Part shown: piece after piece, positions 1 to 6,386 of the stretch
How positions within the stretch are numbered: the first letter of the stretch is position 1
Layout of the letters: each line of letters begins with the position of its first letter
Assembly: GCA_013152695.1 (NCBI GenBank)
Contig: JAADFV010000401.1
Span: 9,286 to 24,479, forward strand
Origin: Chloroflexota bacterium
GTDB lineage: Bacteria; Chloroflexota; Anaerolineae; J102
Direction: 5' to 3'
Length of the DNA: 15,194 nucleotides
Notes under the pieces: model-generated
What the model saw: the letters and a program-made list of their open reading frames with translations, nothing else
Databases searched by the model: none
What the model was told of the DNA's origin: nothing
Made by a program: the position numbers and the translations under genes

Positions 1-740
1 GGGGAAAGAAGGATGGCATCGACCGAACCGTGGAGGAAATCTGGCGCCAGCCGCACCCAGCTCTGACCTTGATCCAACGATTTGAACAGTCCCCGCTCTT
101 CCGTACCAGCAAAAAGTGTCTGGTCCTTTGTAAATTGGGGAGAAAGCGCCAGGCTGAGCACCGGGGCATCATCCAAAGTAAAAGGAACTTCGCGCCAGGC
201 GCGACCGCCGTTGCTGCTGCGAAAAATGCCCGATTCTACGGCAGCAAACACTGTTTCATCGGTCGCGAAACCCGGTGACACCGCCAGGGCTAGCACATTA
301 AGATCGAGCAAACCGAAATTCCAGGCCTGCCAATGGTAGCCCCGGTCCTGTGAGTAAAAAACACCATCTTCCATGGTACCGGCAAAAAGAGTACCATCCC
401 GCTCATAAGCAGGAGAAACAGCTAAAGTGACCACCAGCGGTGGTGGTGAAGGCAGCTCGGCCACAAGCCAGGTTTGTCCCCCATCGTGGGAATGAAGCAC
501 GCCCCCCATCACCCCAGCGAAAACAGTCCGATCACGATCGAAGGTCGGGGAGAGGACAATGGCGGGAGTAGCCAGCGCAGCAGAGAGATTGAGGCTTTGA
601 TAAGCATCGATCCAGGTCTGTCCCCCATCTTCAGAGCGTAACAATCCTTGCATACTGGCCGCAAAACAAATGCCGTCCTCACCAAAGCGGGGTGATGCTG
701 CCAGCTGGGAAATGCTTTTGGCAAACGTGGTTTCATCCAT
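1..740 (-). CDS. Asp-box (BNR) repeat beta-propeller protein, 3' end cut by window
   Basis: The frame is open from an ATG at 740 to the window edge, giving 246 visible codons and no stop. The protein is built of repeats of about 40-50 residues. Each has a hydrophobic strand ending in SP, then x-F-x-x-D-x-T-hydrophobic-F-A, then a turn such as S-x-D-G-G-Q-T-W. At least five repeats and the start of a sixth are visible; the Asp-box is clearest in the first two (SEDGGQTW, SHDGGQTW) and degenerate later (SQDRGYHW, SSNGGRAW). This is the pattern of sialidase-like, YCF48/photosystem II assembly factor-like and related seven- or eight-bladed propellers. No signal peptide or membrane segment is seen at this start, so it may be cytoplasmic. 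It begins four nucleotides after the chaperonin stop codon, with no strong Shine-Dalgarno, so translation is probably coupled to that gene. Catalytic sialidase residues are not evident and no enzymatic role is claimed; protein binding is more likely. The fold class is fairly sure, the function unknown. Confidence 0.85.
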   Translation of the reverse strand, partial: MDETTFAKSISQLAASPRFGEDGICFAASMQGLLRSEDGGQTWIDAYQSLNLSAALATPAIVLSPTFDRDRTVFAGVMGGVLHSHDGGQTWLVAELPSPPPLVVTLAVSPAYERDGTLFAGTMEDGVFYSQDRGYHWQAWNFGLLDLNVLALAVSPGFATDETVFAAVESGIFRSSNGGRAWREVPFTLDDAPVLSLALSPQFTKDQTLFAGTEERGLFKSLDQGQSWVRLAPDFLHGSVDAILLS

Positions 741-744
741 GGAT

Positions 745-2412
745 TTACAACTTCATACGGGTGGTAGGCCCGAGGGGTTTTGCCTGTTCGGGCGCAGCGT
801 GATGCACCAAGACATCGACGGTCAGGGCCAAGGCTGCAGTTTTAATCGCTGTAAATACGGCGGCTTTGACGACACCGGCAGGATCATAAATGCCGGCAGT
901 GGCCGCGGGGACGATTTTTTCCTGAAGCACATCGAAAATATGCCCAGGCCCTGCCAGCCGTAATTCGGCCATAACATCGCTTTCATTGAAGCCGGCATTG
1001 CTGATGATGGCGCGGGTGGGAGCTTCCATGGCTTTGTGCAAGATTTCGTAGGCGGCGCGGGCGTCGGCTTCGCTGGCGGCATCCCGCTGCTCCTTGAGCA
1101 CAGAGCGACATGACAGTAATGCCGAGCCCGCACCAGGTAATACACCATCTTCAAGGGCCGAACGCATGGCAGCCGCCGTACGCCGGGCGAGCTCATCCCT
1201 GTGCTCCACCTCCCGGTCTGTAATCCCACCAACCCAGAGTGTGGCAGAACCACCCATGAGCTTGCCGATGCGTTTGAGTAATGCCTCTTTGGCAATAGGA
1301 TCATCGATGTACTGGTATGCCTCACGCAACTTCTGGATGTGGGTACGTACGTCTCGCGCCTTCCCCTTGCCGCCGATGATACCGAAGTTGCGTAAATCCG
1401 CCCAGACACGCCGGGCCCGACCGAAGTCCTCCATGCTAACGTGCTCAAAAGTGTCACCAGCGGCCTTGATGAAGGCACGTGCCCCCGTGAGCAAAGCCAT
1501 ATCCTGGAGGGCAGCGGCCTGCGCTTCTTTTCCATATTCTGGTGTGGTGACGGCAATAACCTGAAACCGATCTGGCTGCTTATTGGCCAATAAAAAGCCA
1601 AGGACGCTTTCGCTCATGCTTGCCGCAACGATCACGAGATGGGAGATATCATTGCGCAGTGCCAGTTCGAGCACAGGATAGAGCTCCTCGGGCGATTTGA
1701 TCTCCAGGTCACTGATGAGAAGCGTGGCGTCCTCGAATTCAGTACGAAGCTGGTCCCAATCAGCGATCATCTCCCGAGACATCAGACCTCGCTCCCAGTA
1801 CATTCCTTCCACGTACTCTCGTTCAATCTGGCGAGTCTGGCCTTTGCGGATTTCCAGACGGCCATAGGCACCGATGATATCGAAAATCTCCCCCAAATAT
1901 CGTGAGAGTTCGGGATCATAGCAGATTGATTGCGCCAGTTTGGCCAGGTTTTCCTTACCCTCGATAGGCTGAGTCTGCTGAGAAAGGGTGGTGAGAATGA
2001 GCTCCATGCCCCTTTCCAGGTGGGTCTGGAGGCGCCGGGCATTACCGCCGGAGATGAGGTAATGAACGCCTTCGTTGTAGACCGTGCCGAAAACTACAGC
2101 AGCCGTCGCTGTGCCGTCTCCCATCTGGTTTTTCAAGCGCCAAAGCATATCGCGCACGAGCATGGCACCCACATCGGCGTCACGCCCGCGTATTTGCAGG
2201 ATTCGGCGGGCAATTTCGCCGGCGTTGTCGTAGATGTCGATCTCAGTCTCCCCGAATTGCGGTGAAAAAGCAACGAGACGAGGACGAGGCCCCAAGGTGG
2301 GAGCAACCGCTTTGATCACGAGATTGATGCCATGCTGCATGCCCTGCCAGGTGCGTGGTTGAAAAACAACTCGTTGGCTTGTAGGTTTTCTACCGTTGGT
2401 CATGAAACGCAT
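745..2412 (-). CDS. Divergent group I chaperonin (Cpn60/GroEL-like paralogue)
   Basis: The 555-residue product aligns by eye almost end to end with GroEL (548 residues). The equatorial domain has TLGP at 39-42 and GDGT at 98-101 (GroEL Asp87). The apical domain starts near YVEGM at 200-204 and runs to about 375. The second half has KLMGG at 384-388, EDGVLPGAG at 421-429, MEAPTR at 462-467 and YDP at 509-511 (GroEL Asp495). Oddities: Arg411 falls where GroEL has catalytic Asp398; the Asp52 region reads YDNAG, so Asp62 or Asn63 takes that place; GroEL Pro202 and Tyr203 in the substrate/GroES-binding face become Arg213 and Glu214; the Gly-Gly-Met tail is absent. No groES or CIRCE-like element lies beside it. 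It starts four nucleotides after the permease stop, so it is expressed with the sugar transporter and not as a heat-shock unit. A second ATG four codons in (2403) is an alternative start. The family is certain; ATPase activity and clients are unknown. Confidence 0.95.
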   Translation of the reverse strand: MRFMTNGRKPTSQRVVFQPRTWQGMQHGINLVIKAVAPTLGPRPRLVAFSPQFGETEIDIYDNAGEIARRILQIRGRDADVGAMLVRDMLWRLKNQMGDGTATAAVVFGTVYNEGVHYLISGGNARRLQTHLERGMELILTTLSQQTQPIEGKENLAKLAQSICYDPELSRYLGEIFDIIGAYGRLEIRKGQTRQIEREYVEGMYWERGLMSREMIADWDQLRTEFEDATLLISDLEIKSPEELYPVLELALRNDISHLVIVAASMSESVLGFLLANKQPDRFQVIAVTTPEYGKEAQAAALQDMALLTGARAFIKAAGDTFEHVSMEDFGRARRVWADLRNFGIIGGKGKARDVRTHIQKLREAYQYIDDPIAKEALLKRIGKLMGGSATLWVGGITDREVEHRDELARRTAAAMRSALEDGVLPGAGSALLSCRSVLKEQRDAASEADARAAYEILHKAMEAPTRAIISNAGFNESDVMAELRLAGPGHIFDVLQEKIVPAATAGIYDPAGVVKAAVFTAIKTAALALTVDVLVHHAAPEQAKPLGPTTRMKL

Positions 2413-2416
2413 AGGC

Positions 2417-3529
2417 TTAACCCTTGATCGCCCCGGCCATCACACCTTCGACAAACATCCGCCGGAAAAGCAGATAGACGATGACGAGGGGTAGGACTGA
2501 GGCGAAAATGGCAGAGTAGATGAGCTGAAAATTGGTAGAAAACTGCCCGACTGCGCTCTGAATGAAGGGTAAGAGCGTAGAGTTGGCCGGGTCCAGATAG
2601 ACGTAAGGCTCGAGGAACTGGTTATAAACCAGGGGTAACATGATCACGAGTAAACTGACAATGGGTACCCTGAGCAGGGGTAAGAGGATGTGCCGAACAT
2701 ACTGCCAACTGCTGGCGCCATCGATCATGGCCGAGTCTTCGAGCTCCTTGGGAATGGAACTAATGGCCGAGGTGAAAATCATGGTGGAGAGTGCAGTGCC
2801 CTTGATATTGATGAGAATAATCGCAAGGAGCTGCAATCCATAGCGCATAAAGCCGGCATTCTCATAACCGGGAAAGAGCTTGAAAAACCACTGAAACATC
2901 AAAAACTGGGGGAGGAGGATTAGCATGGCGGGAATGACCATCTGCAACAAATAAAGGTTGTAGACGAACATCTGATCTCGTCGCCGCAGACCAGCCAAGC
3001 CATAGCCCGTGAAGATAGAAAGGACGATGCCCAACACCACGCTGATCACTGTAATCAGCAGGGTACGAAGCAGTGCCCCCCAGAAACTGGTGCCATACAA
3101 ATCACCGGTCAAAAGTGTCTTCCAGCCATTGAAGGTGTAGAAACCGACAAAAAACTCCCTGATTTTCTCCTCAGGAATGTCGTATTTCTCCCCCAACTGC
3201 CGTAAAGTAGTGCGCGACATGATGAAATCAGTCTGGGGAATGCCGAAAGCATCCTTCAGTTCTTTCAGATCCAGGTCATAAAAAACACTCAAATTACCCA
3301 CCTGGGCATTCATGTTTACTTCAGCTGCTTTGGGTATCCACAAATGCAGCTCGGCAGAATCTCTTGTGCTCACAAATGAACGGACGAAGAGCGCATAAAA
3401 GGGGAACAGAGTCACAGCCGTGTAAAACAGCATCACAGTAAGGGCGAATATGCGTAACAAACGCCTGCGACCACTTGTGCTTAGGGAGAATTTCTTATGC
3501 TTGTGCGAAACAGTGTATGTGTTCGTCAT
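2417..3529 (-). CDS. Carbohydrate ABC transporter permease, MalG/UgpE type (CUT1)
   Basis: This 370-residue inner-membrane protein is the second permease subunit of a CUT1 sugar importer. An N-terminal transmembrane helix is at about 25-50, with further helices near 150-172, 188-212, 230-252, 288-306 and 336-355. The cytoplasmic EAA loop that docks on the ATPase is at about 262-283 (ELEDSAMIDGASSW, then a Leu/Pro-rich helix), and the C-terminus GVMAGAIKG is typical of MalG-like proteins. The extracytoplasmic stretch between helices 1 and 2 is about 100 residues (51-149), larger than the compact loop of typical family members of about 280 residues, and accounts for the extra length. A strong Shine-Dalgarno (AGGAGG at 3540-3545) precedes the ATG by about ten nucleotides. 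The gene follows the other permease by 19 nt. The substrate cannot be told from sequence. Confidence 0.95.
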   Translation of the reverse strand: MTNTYTVSHKHKKFSLSTSGRRRLLRIFALTVMLFYTAVTLFPFYALFVRSFVSTRDSAELHLWIPKAAEVNMNAQVGNLSVFYDLDLKELKDAFGIPQTDFIMSRTTLRQLGEKYDIPEEKIREFFVGFYTFNGWKTLLTGDLYGTSFWGALLRTLLITVISVVLGIVLSIFTGYGLAGLRRRDQMFVYNLYLLQMVIPAMLILLPQFLMFQWFFKLFPGYENAGFMRYGLQLLAIILINIKGTALSTMIFTSAISSIPKELEDSAMIDGASSWQYVRHILLPLLRVPIVSLLVIMLPLVYNQFLEPYVYLDPANSTLLPFIQSAVGQFSTNFQLIYSAIFASVLPLVIVYLLFRRMFVEGVMAGAIKG

Positions 3530-3532
3530 AGT

Positions 3533-3544
3533 GGAGTCACCTCC
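3533..3544 (-). promoter_or_regulatory. Small GNRA hairpin overlapping the permease Shine-Dalgarno
   Basis: On the transcript, GGAG-GUGA-CUCC forms a 4-bp stem closed by a GUGA loop, a GNRA-type tetraloop. Most of the AGGAGG ribosome binding site of the MalG-type permease lies in the left arm and loop. The dyad is read directly from the sequence. Any effect on translation is inference, and a 4-bp stem is marginal. Confidence 0.35.
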
Positions 3545-3548
3545 TCGC

Positions 3549-4502
3549 TCAATATTGCAGGCGCCGCTGTAAACGCTGCAGCGCCACGCCTAAGATCACA
3601 AGGGGCAAGAATGTCATTACGGCCAGAGTCATGCCCATAGCTAAACGCTCGATCTGAAAACCGTAGGTGAAAAAGAGAACGCTGAGGAGCTTGGCTTCAG
3701 GGTTGACGTAGAGTGCGCCGAGAGCAACGAGTTCGTCAAACACGGCAAAGGAACCAATAAGACACATGGTTGTCGCCAACAGAAAAGAAGGTAGCATTTG
3801 CGGGAAGTAAACATGCCATAAACGCTGCCAGTAGCTGGTGCCATCGACAATAGAAGCTTCGATAGTCTCTTTGGGTATGGAAAGGAGACCAGCGAGGAAA
3901 ATAGCCATGTTGTAGCCCGCGTATCTCCATCCCACGATCAGGGGCAAGATGAATGCCGTCCCCCGCGCCGAGTAAATGTCGATCGGCTTTTTAATGAGCC
4001 CGACCTCCCGCAGTAACAGGTTGGCCGTACCTGTTTCCTTGCTAAAAAGCATGACGGCCATATAGCCGACGGCCAGTCCAGAGACCATCAAAGGCAAATA
4101 AACGACCGTAAAGAATCCTCCCCGAAAACCGACTTCGTACATGAGGAGGGCCAGGCTGAGGCCAAAAATATAAACCGTGGTGTAATTGAGCACGACAAAA
4201 ATCAGCGTCCGCCGCAGAGCAGGAAAGTAATCGCGTTGCACGCTGGGATCAGTGAACAAAGCCAGGAAATTGCGGAATCCTACGGGATTGATCTGCGGGT
4301 CATTGAACTGCGACATGTCGGTGAATAAAATGGGAATGGCCACAAAGAAAGGAACAACAGTCAGCAAAACGAAAATCGTGAGTTGCGGCGTAATAAACGC
4401 CCAATCCCGTAAAATCCGTCTGCGTTCCATCTTGCTGATCTTTCTTTTGCCTTTGGGTTGGGGAATGTCGGACCCCCTTGAGGGAATTTTGGTTACCTGC
4501 AT
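3549..4502 (-). CDS. Carbohydrate ABC transporter permease, MalF/UgpA type (CUT1)
   Basis: This 317-residue inner-membrane protein has about six transmembrane helices (roughly 38-62, 98-122, 131-153, 182-206, 238-258, 288-308). A positively charged N-terminal tail (KGKRKISKMERRR, 18-30) indicates a cytoplasmic N-terminus. The EAA loop is at about 215-236 (EASIVDGTSYW, then a Pro-containing helix), the contact for the ATPase subunit. Length and layout are normal for the UgpA/LacF-like first permease of CUT1 importers, which pairs with the MalG-type protein encoded next. A GGGAG ribosome binding site sits about eight nucleotides before the ATG. The gene lies 66 nt after the solute-binding protein, across a strong stem-loop. 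No ABC ATPase gene is in the window, so a shared MsmX/UgpC-like ATPase is presumably used. Subunit identity is sure; the sugar is not. Confidence 0.95.
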   Translation of the reverse strand: MQVTKIPSRGSDIPQPKGKRKISKMERRRILRDWAFITPQLTIFVLLTVVPFFVAIPILFTDMSQFNDPQINPVGFRNFLALFTDPSVQRDYFPALRRTLIFVVLNYTTVYIFGLSLALLMYEVGFRGGFFTVVYLPLMVSGLAVGYMAVMLFSKETGTANLLLREVGLIKKPIDIYSARGTAFILPLIVGWRYAGYNMAIFLAGLLSIPKETIEASIVDGTSYWQRLWHVYFPQMLPSFLLATTMCLIGSFAVFDELVALGALYVNPEAKLLSVLFFTYGFQIERLAMGMTLAVMTFLPLVILGVALQRLQRRLQY

Positions 4503-4523
4503 AAATCAATCTCCCGCGAAAGA

Positions 4524-4553
4524 GGAGGGCATCCCCGCAAAGGGACACCCTCC
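4524..4553 (-). terminator. Intergenic 12-bp stem-loop between binding protein and permease genes
   Basis: Read on the transcript, GGAGGGUGUCCC pairs with GGGAUGCCCUCC across a six-nucleotide loop (UUUGCG). Two of the twelve pairs are adjacent G-U wobbles that pair only in the minus-strand RNA; on the plus strand they would be mismatches. No U-run follows, so it is unlikely to be an efficient intrinsic terminator. By analogy with the malE-malF intercistronic hairpins, it more probably protects the upstream binding-protein mRNA from 3' decay or lowers permease expression. Structure confidence is high, role inferred. Confidence 0.7.
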
Positions 4554-4568
4554 GAAAGTTGAGAGTTG

Positions 4569-6074
4569 TCAGCTCGCGTTCTTGACATCTTCGGGAATTT
4601 CGTAGCTTTCTTCCCAGTTGCGCTGAGCAATGTCCAGGGCTCCCTGCACGTCGATCTTACCCTGCAGCAGGTTGGCAAAGACTTCGTTGTTGCCATTGGA
4701 CTCCCAGTCCCAAACACCGCGCGAACCCTTCTTGCGGTAGGGGCTGGATTTGACGTTGCCGGTGAGTCCTTGCTCCCATTTCGTGTCGGCCCATTTGCCG
4801 CCCTCGGTGCCGATTTCCTTGAGAACAGCCTGGAATTGCGGCCCTTGCAGGTCCAGGGGTTCATCCAGGTCGTACAGCGGCCAGCGGCCTTCGGCCTGTG
4901 CTTTCATGGGCACAGCTTCCGGACTCCAGAACCAAGCCCAGGCGACTTGCGTTTTATCCCAATGCGGGGTCTTCTCGTTGCCTGTGCGAATGAACCACTG
5001 GTTGTCGATGTTCGGAGGCAATGCGCCCTGAATCCAGGTTGACTGTCCTTCGGCCGGAGGCGTCATAGGCATGCCTGCCTGGTGGCCATTGACGGCGAAT
5101 TCAGAGCCAGCAGCCAGGGCCTTGTCCCACACCCAGGGGCCGTGCAGCATCATTACAGACTTGCCGGCAATGTAGGAGGCTTCCATGTCTCCCTCCCACT
5201 GCCGCGTCCAAAGTTTGGGCGGGATCCAACCCTTATCATTAGCCTCGAGGAAGAACTCGTAAGCATGGCGATAGGGTGAGTCGGGATCATTGAACTTTTT
5301 GCGTCCCAGCCAGCAATCTACCTGGCGGTCGCGCTGTCCATCTGCGAATGCCAGGGGCAACATGTCCATGTAGTTGTTGCCAAAGACCCAGTTGTGCCAG
5401 GCCTGGTTGTAGAACCAGTCAACGCCGTCGGTCTTCGCCGCCCAGTCTGCGCCCTCGGCGAGCCATTTCTTCAGATCTTCCCAGGACTTGACATCACGTT
5501 GTGGGTCGAGTCCGGACTTCTGCATGAGCTCATCATTCCATTGCCAGGTAAAGACGTAGCCTTGGAAGACATCGAGAGATCGGGGGCCGGGCAGGCCATG
5601 AAGATCTGACCAGGCGTGGAGAACGTCAAATTGCCAGCGATCCCACCAGGGAAAGTCGAGATCACTGAGATTGACGGCCATTTCGTAGTTGTTCTTGTCG
5701 AAGAAAATCTGCATTTCCTGGGTGAGTTCGATTGCTGCCAGATAGCCGCCGGCAACTTTCGCCTCGTAGGCTGCTGAAGTATCCTCGTTGATGGAGAACA
5801 CGTTGATCTTGATGCCAGGATGGCTGCCTTCGAACACGTTCCAGATCTCGCGATAAGGAGCTTCGTACTCGGCCAGAGACATGACGTCAAGTGTAACTTC
5901 CTCGGCAGCAGGGGCAGTCGTGGCGACAGGTGCCGCTGTCGCCTCTGCCGGGGCCGTTGTTGCCGCCGGTTGTTCACCACCGCTGGGCGCGCCACAAGCA
6001 GCCAGAGCTGCTCCTGCCGCTGTCACTGCTCCCAGGCGTAAAAACTCCCGCCGACTGAATTTTTTCTTCTCCAT
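4569..6074 (-). CDS. Extracellular carbohydrate-binding lipoprotein of the ABC importer (SBP family 1)
   Basis: The 501-residue protein starts with a twin-arginine type signal (SRREFLRLG at 7-15), a hydrophobic Ala-rich core and a lipobox LAAC with Cys27, so it is probably exported by Tat and lipid-anchored on the outer face of the membrane. An Ala/Thr/Pro-rich linker (about 35-58) leads to a family 1 extracellular solute-binding domain rich in Trp, as usual for sugar-binding clefts. Such proteins capture a mono- or oligosaccharide and deliver it to the MalF/MalG-type permeases encoded just downstream. The ATG at 6074 has a good ribosome binding site (GGAAGG, about six nucleotides away). It is the first gene after a 312-nt gap, so it may have its own promoter or processing site. 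A stem-loop after the stop may raise its level over the permeases. The ligand is unknown; operon context suggests the aldose handled by the adjoining enzymes. Confidence 0.95.
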   Translation of the reverse strand: MEKKKFSRREFLRLGAVTAAGAALAACGAPSGGEQPAATTAPAEATAAPVATTAPAAEEVTLDVMSLAEYEAPYREIWNVFEGSHPGIKINVFSINEDTSAAYEAKVAGGYLAAIELTQEMQIFFDKNNYEMAVNLSDLDFPWWDRWQFDVLHAWSDLHGLPGPRSLDVFQGYVFTWQWNDELMQKSGLDPQRDVKSWEDLKKWLAEGADWAAKTDGVDWFYNQAWHNWVFGNNYMDMLPLAFADGQRDRQVDCWLGRKKFNDPDSPYRHAYEFFLEANDKGWIPPKLWTRQWEGDMEASYIAGKSVMMLHGPWVWDKALAAGSEFAVNGHQAGMPMTPPAEGQSTWIQGALPPNIDNQWFIRTGNEKTPHWDKTQVAWAWFWSPEAVPMKAQAEGRWPLYDLDEPLDLQGPQFQAVLKEIGTEGGKWADTKWEQGLTGNVKSSPYRKKGSRGVWDWESNGNNEVFANLLQGKIDVQGALDIAQRNWEESYEIPEDVKNAS

Positions 6075-6095
6075 AGTTTACCTTCCTTGTTGGAA

Positions 6096-6155
6096 CTAGA
6101 AGAAAATGAGGTAAAGATTCGGTGTACTTGTACAGTTCATGGTTTTGAGTTTTAT
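6096..6155 (-). other. Possible 19-codon leader reading frame behind the orphan Shine-Dalgarno
   Basis: Five nucleotides after AAGGAGG an ATA codon opens a frame of 19 residues ending at TAG (6096-6098), which lies 21 nt before the binding-protein ATG. ATA starts are very rare. The in-frame ATG at 6140 would give 14 residues but lies about 20 nt from the Shine-Dalgarno. There is no known family to compare with and the coding potential is weak. It is recorded because the strong ribosome binding sequence otherwise has no start. Confidence 0.15.
6123..6134. promoter_or_regulatory. TGTAC-2-GTACA inverted repeat
   Basis: TGTACTTGTACA has perfect 5-bp arms around two bases, about 50 nt upstream of the binding-protein start. 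It could be a small operator half-site pair or chance; no second copy was noticed in this gap. Confidence 0.2.
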
Positions 6156-6157
6156 GG

Positions 6158-6167
6158 TCACCTCCTT
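6158..6167 (-). promoter_or_regulatory. Orphan perfect Shine-Dalgarno AAGGAGGTGA
   Basis: The ten bases are a full complement to the usual 3' end of 16S rRNA. They lie about 85 nt upstream of the binding-protein ATG, which has its own ribosome binding site. No ATG, GTG or TTG sits at a normal distance. It could serve a leader peptide, or act as a stabilising 30S-docking site of the STAB-SD kind known from Bacillus transcripts. The sequence is direct; the role is inferred. Confidence 0.4.
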
Positions 6168-6263
6168 ATAATGGAAGGGCCATGTTGCGGTGCGCTTTGA
6201 AGGTATTTGGAAGCACTATCGCCTGAGCCGGAACCTTCGAAATAAAGTTATTCGATAGTCCAG

Positions 6264-6291
6264 TGAATTGGCTGCCAGATTAACCAATTCA
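6264..6291. promoter_or_regulatory. 28-bp inverted repeat, candidate operator
   Basis: TGAATTGG and CCAATTCA are perfect 8-bp inverted arms separated by 12 bp, which puts arm centres 20 bp apart, about two helical turns. This geometry suits a dimeric regulator and the site lies about 190 bp upstream of the binding-protein gene. As RNA it could also fold as an 8-bp stem with a 12-nt loop. No regulator gene is in the window to match it with. Confidence 0.35.
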
Positions 6292-6348
6292 TTCTTAGGG
6301 TGTGTCTCCCCGTGGCCAAAGTGCACCGCACATGGTGTGTGGTGGAAA

Positions 6349-6375
6349 GGTTGCAAGAAAAGCTTACCTGCAACC
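6349..6375 (-). terminator. Hairpin just downstream of the isomerase gene
   Basis: On the transcript GGTTGCA pairs with TGCAACC, a 7-bp stem around a 13-nt loop, starting about 11 nt after the isomerase stop codon. Only UUUCC follows, so the U-tract is weak. It could be a poor terminator, a 3' stability element for the catabolic mRNA, or part of a partial-termination point before the transporter genes. Confidence 0.4.
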
Positions 6376-6386
6376 CCGTTAGCGCG

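Larger units (their letters stand above)
6075..6386. other. 312-nt non-coding gap between catabolic and transport genes
   Basis: This is the only gap over 300 nt in the window. No gene-length frame fits it. It holds, in transcription order: a 7-bp hairpin just after the isomerase stop; an 8-bp inverted repeat with 20-bp centre spacing; a loose long-range dyad (TTTGAAGGT at 6196-6204 against ACCTTC at 6233-6238); an orphan AAGGAGGTGA; and a TGTAC/GTACA dyad. I looked for sigma70-type boxes on the minus strand and found only poor matches, for example TTCACT with a 17-nt spacer to TATTTC, so no promoter is called. Function as a leader or regulatory region for the transporter genes is inference. 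Confidence 0.6.

Noticed and set aside
822..1601. Minus-strand frame of 259 codons inside the chaperonin gene
   Set aside because: It is an out-of-frame shadow with Pro/Ser/Arg-rich composition; the chaperonin frame aligns along its full length.
745..2412. Archaeal-type (group II) thermosome subunit
   Set aside because: The apical and C-terminal blocks align nearly gap-free to bacterial GroEL, so it is group I despite its divergence.
6233..6255. TTCGAAATAA-TTATTCGA dyad as an operator
   Set aside because: The arms differ by one inserted base and it overlaps other imperfect repeats, so it was too weak to list separately.
6155..6300. Sigma70 promoter for the binding-protein gene
   Set aside because: Only half-matching -35/-10 pairs were found on the minus strand; none was good enough to call.
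6349..6375. Rho-independent terminator ending the catabolic operon
   Set aside because: The stem is real, but the loop is long (13 nt) and only UUUCC follows. I kept it as a hairpin and not as a firm terminator.
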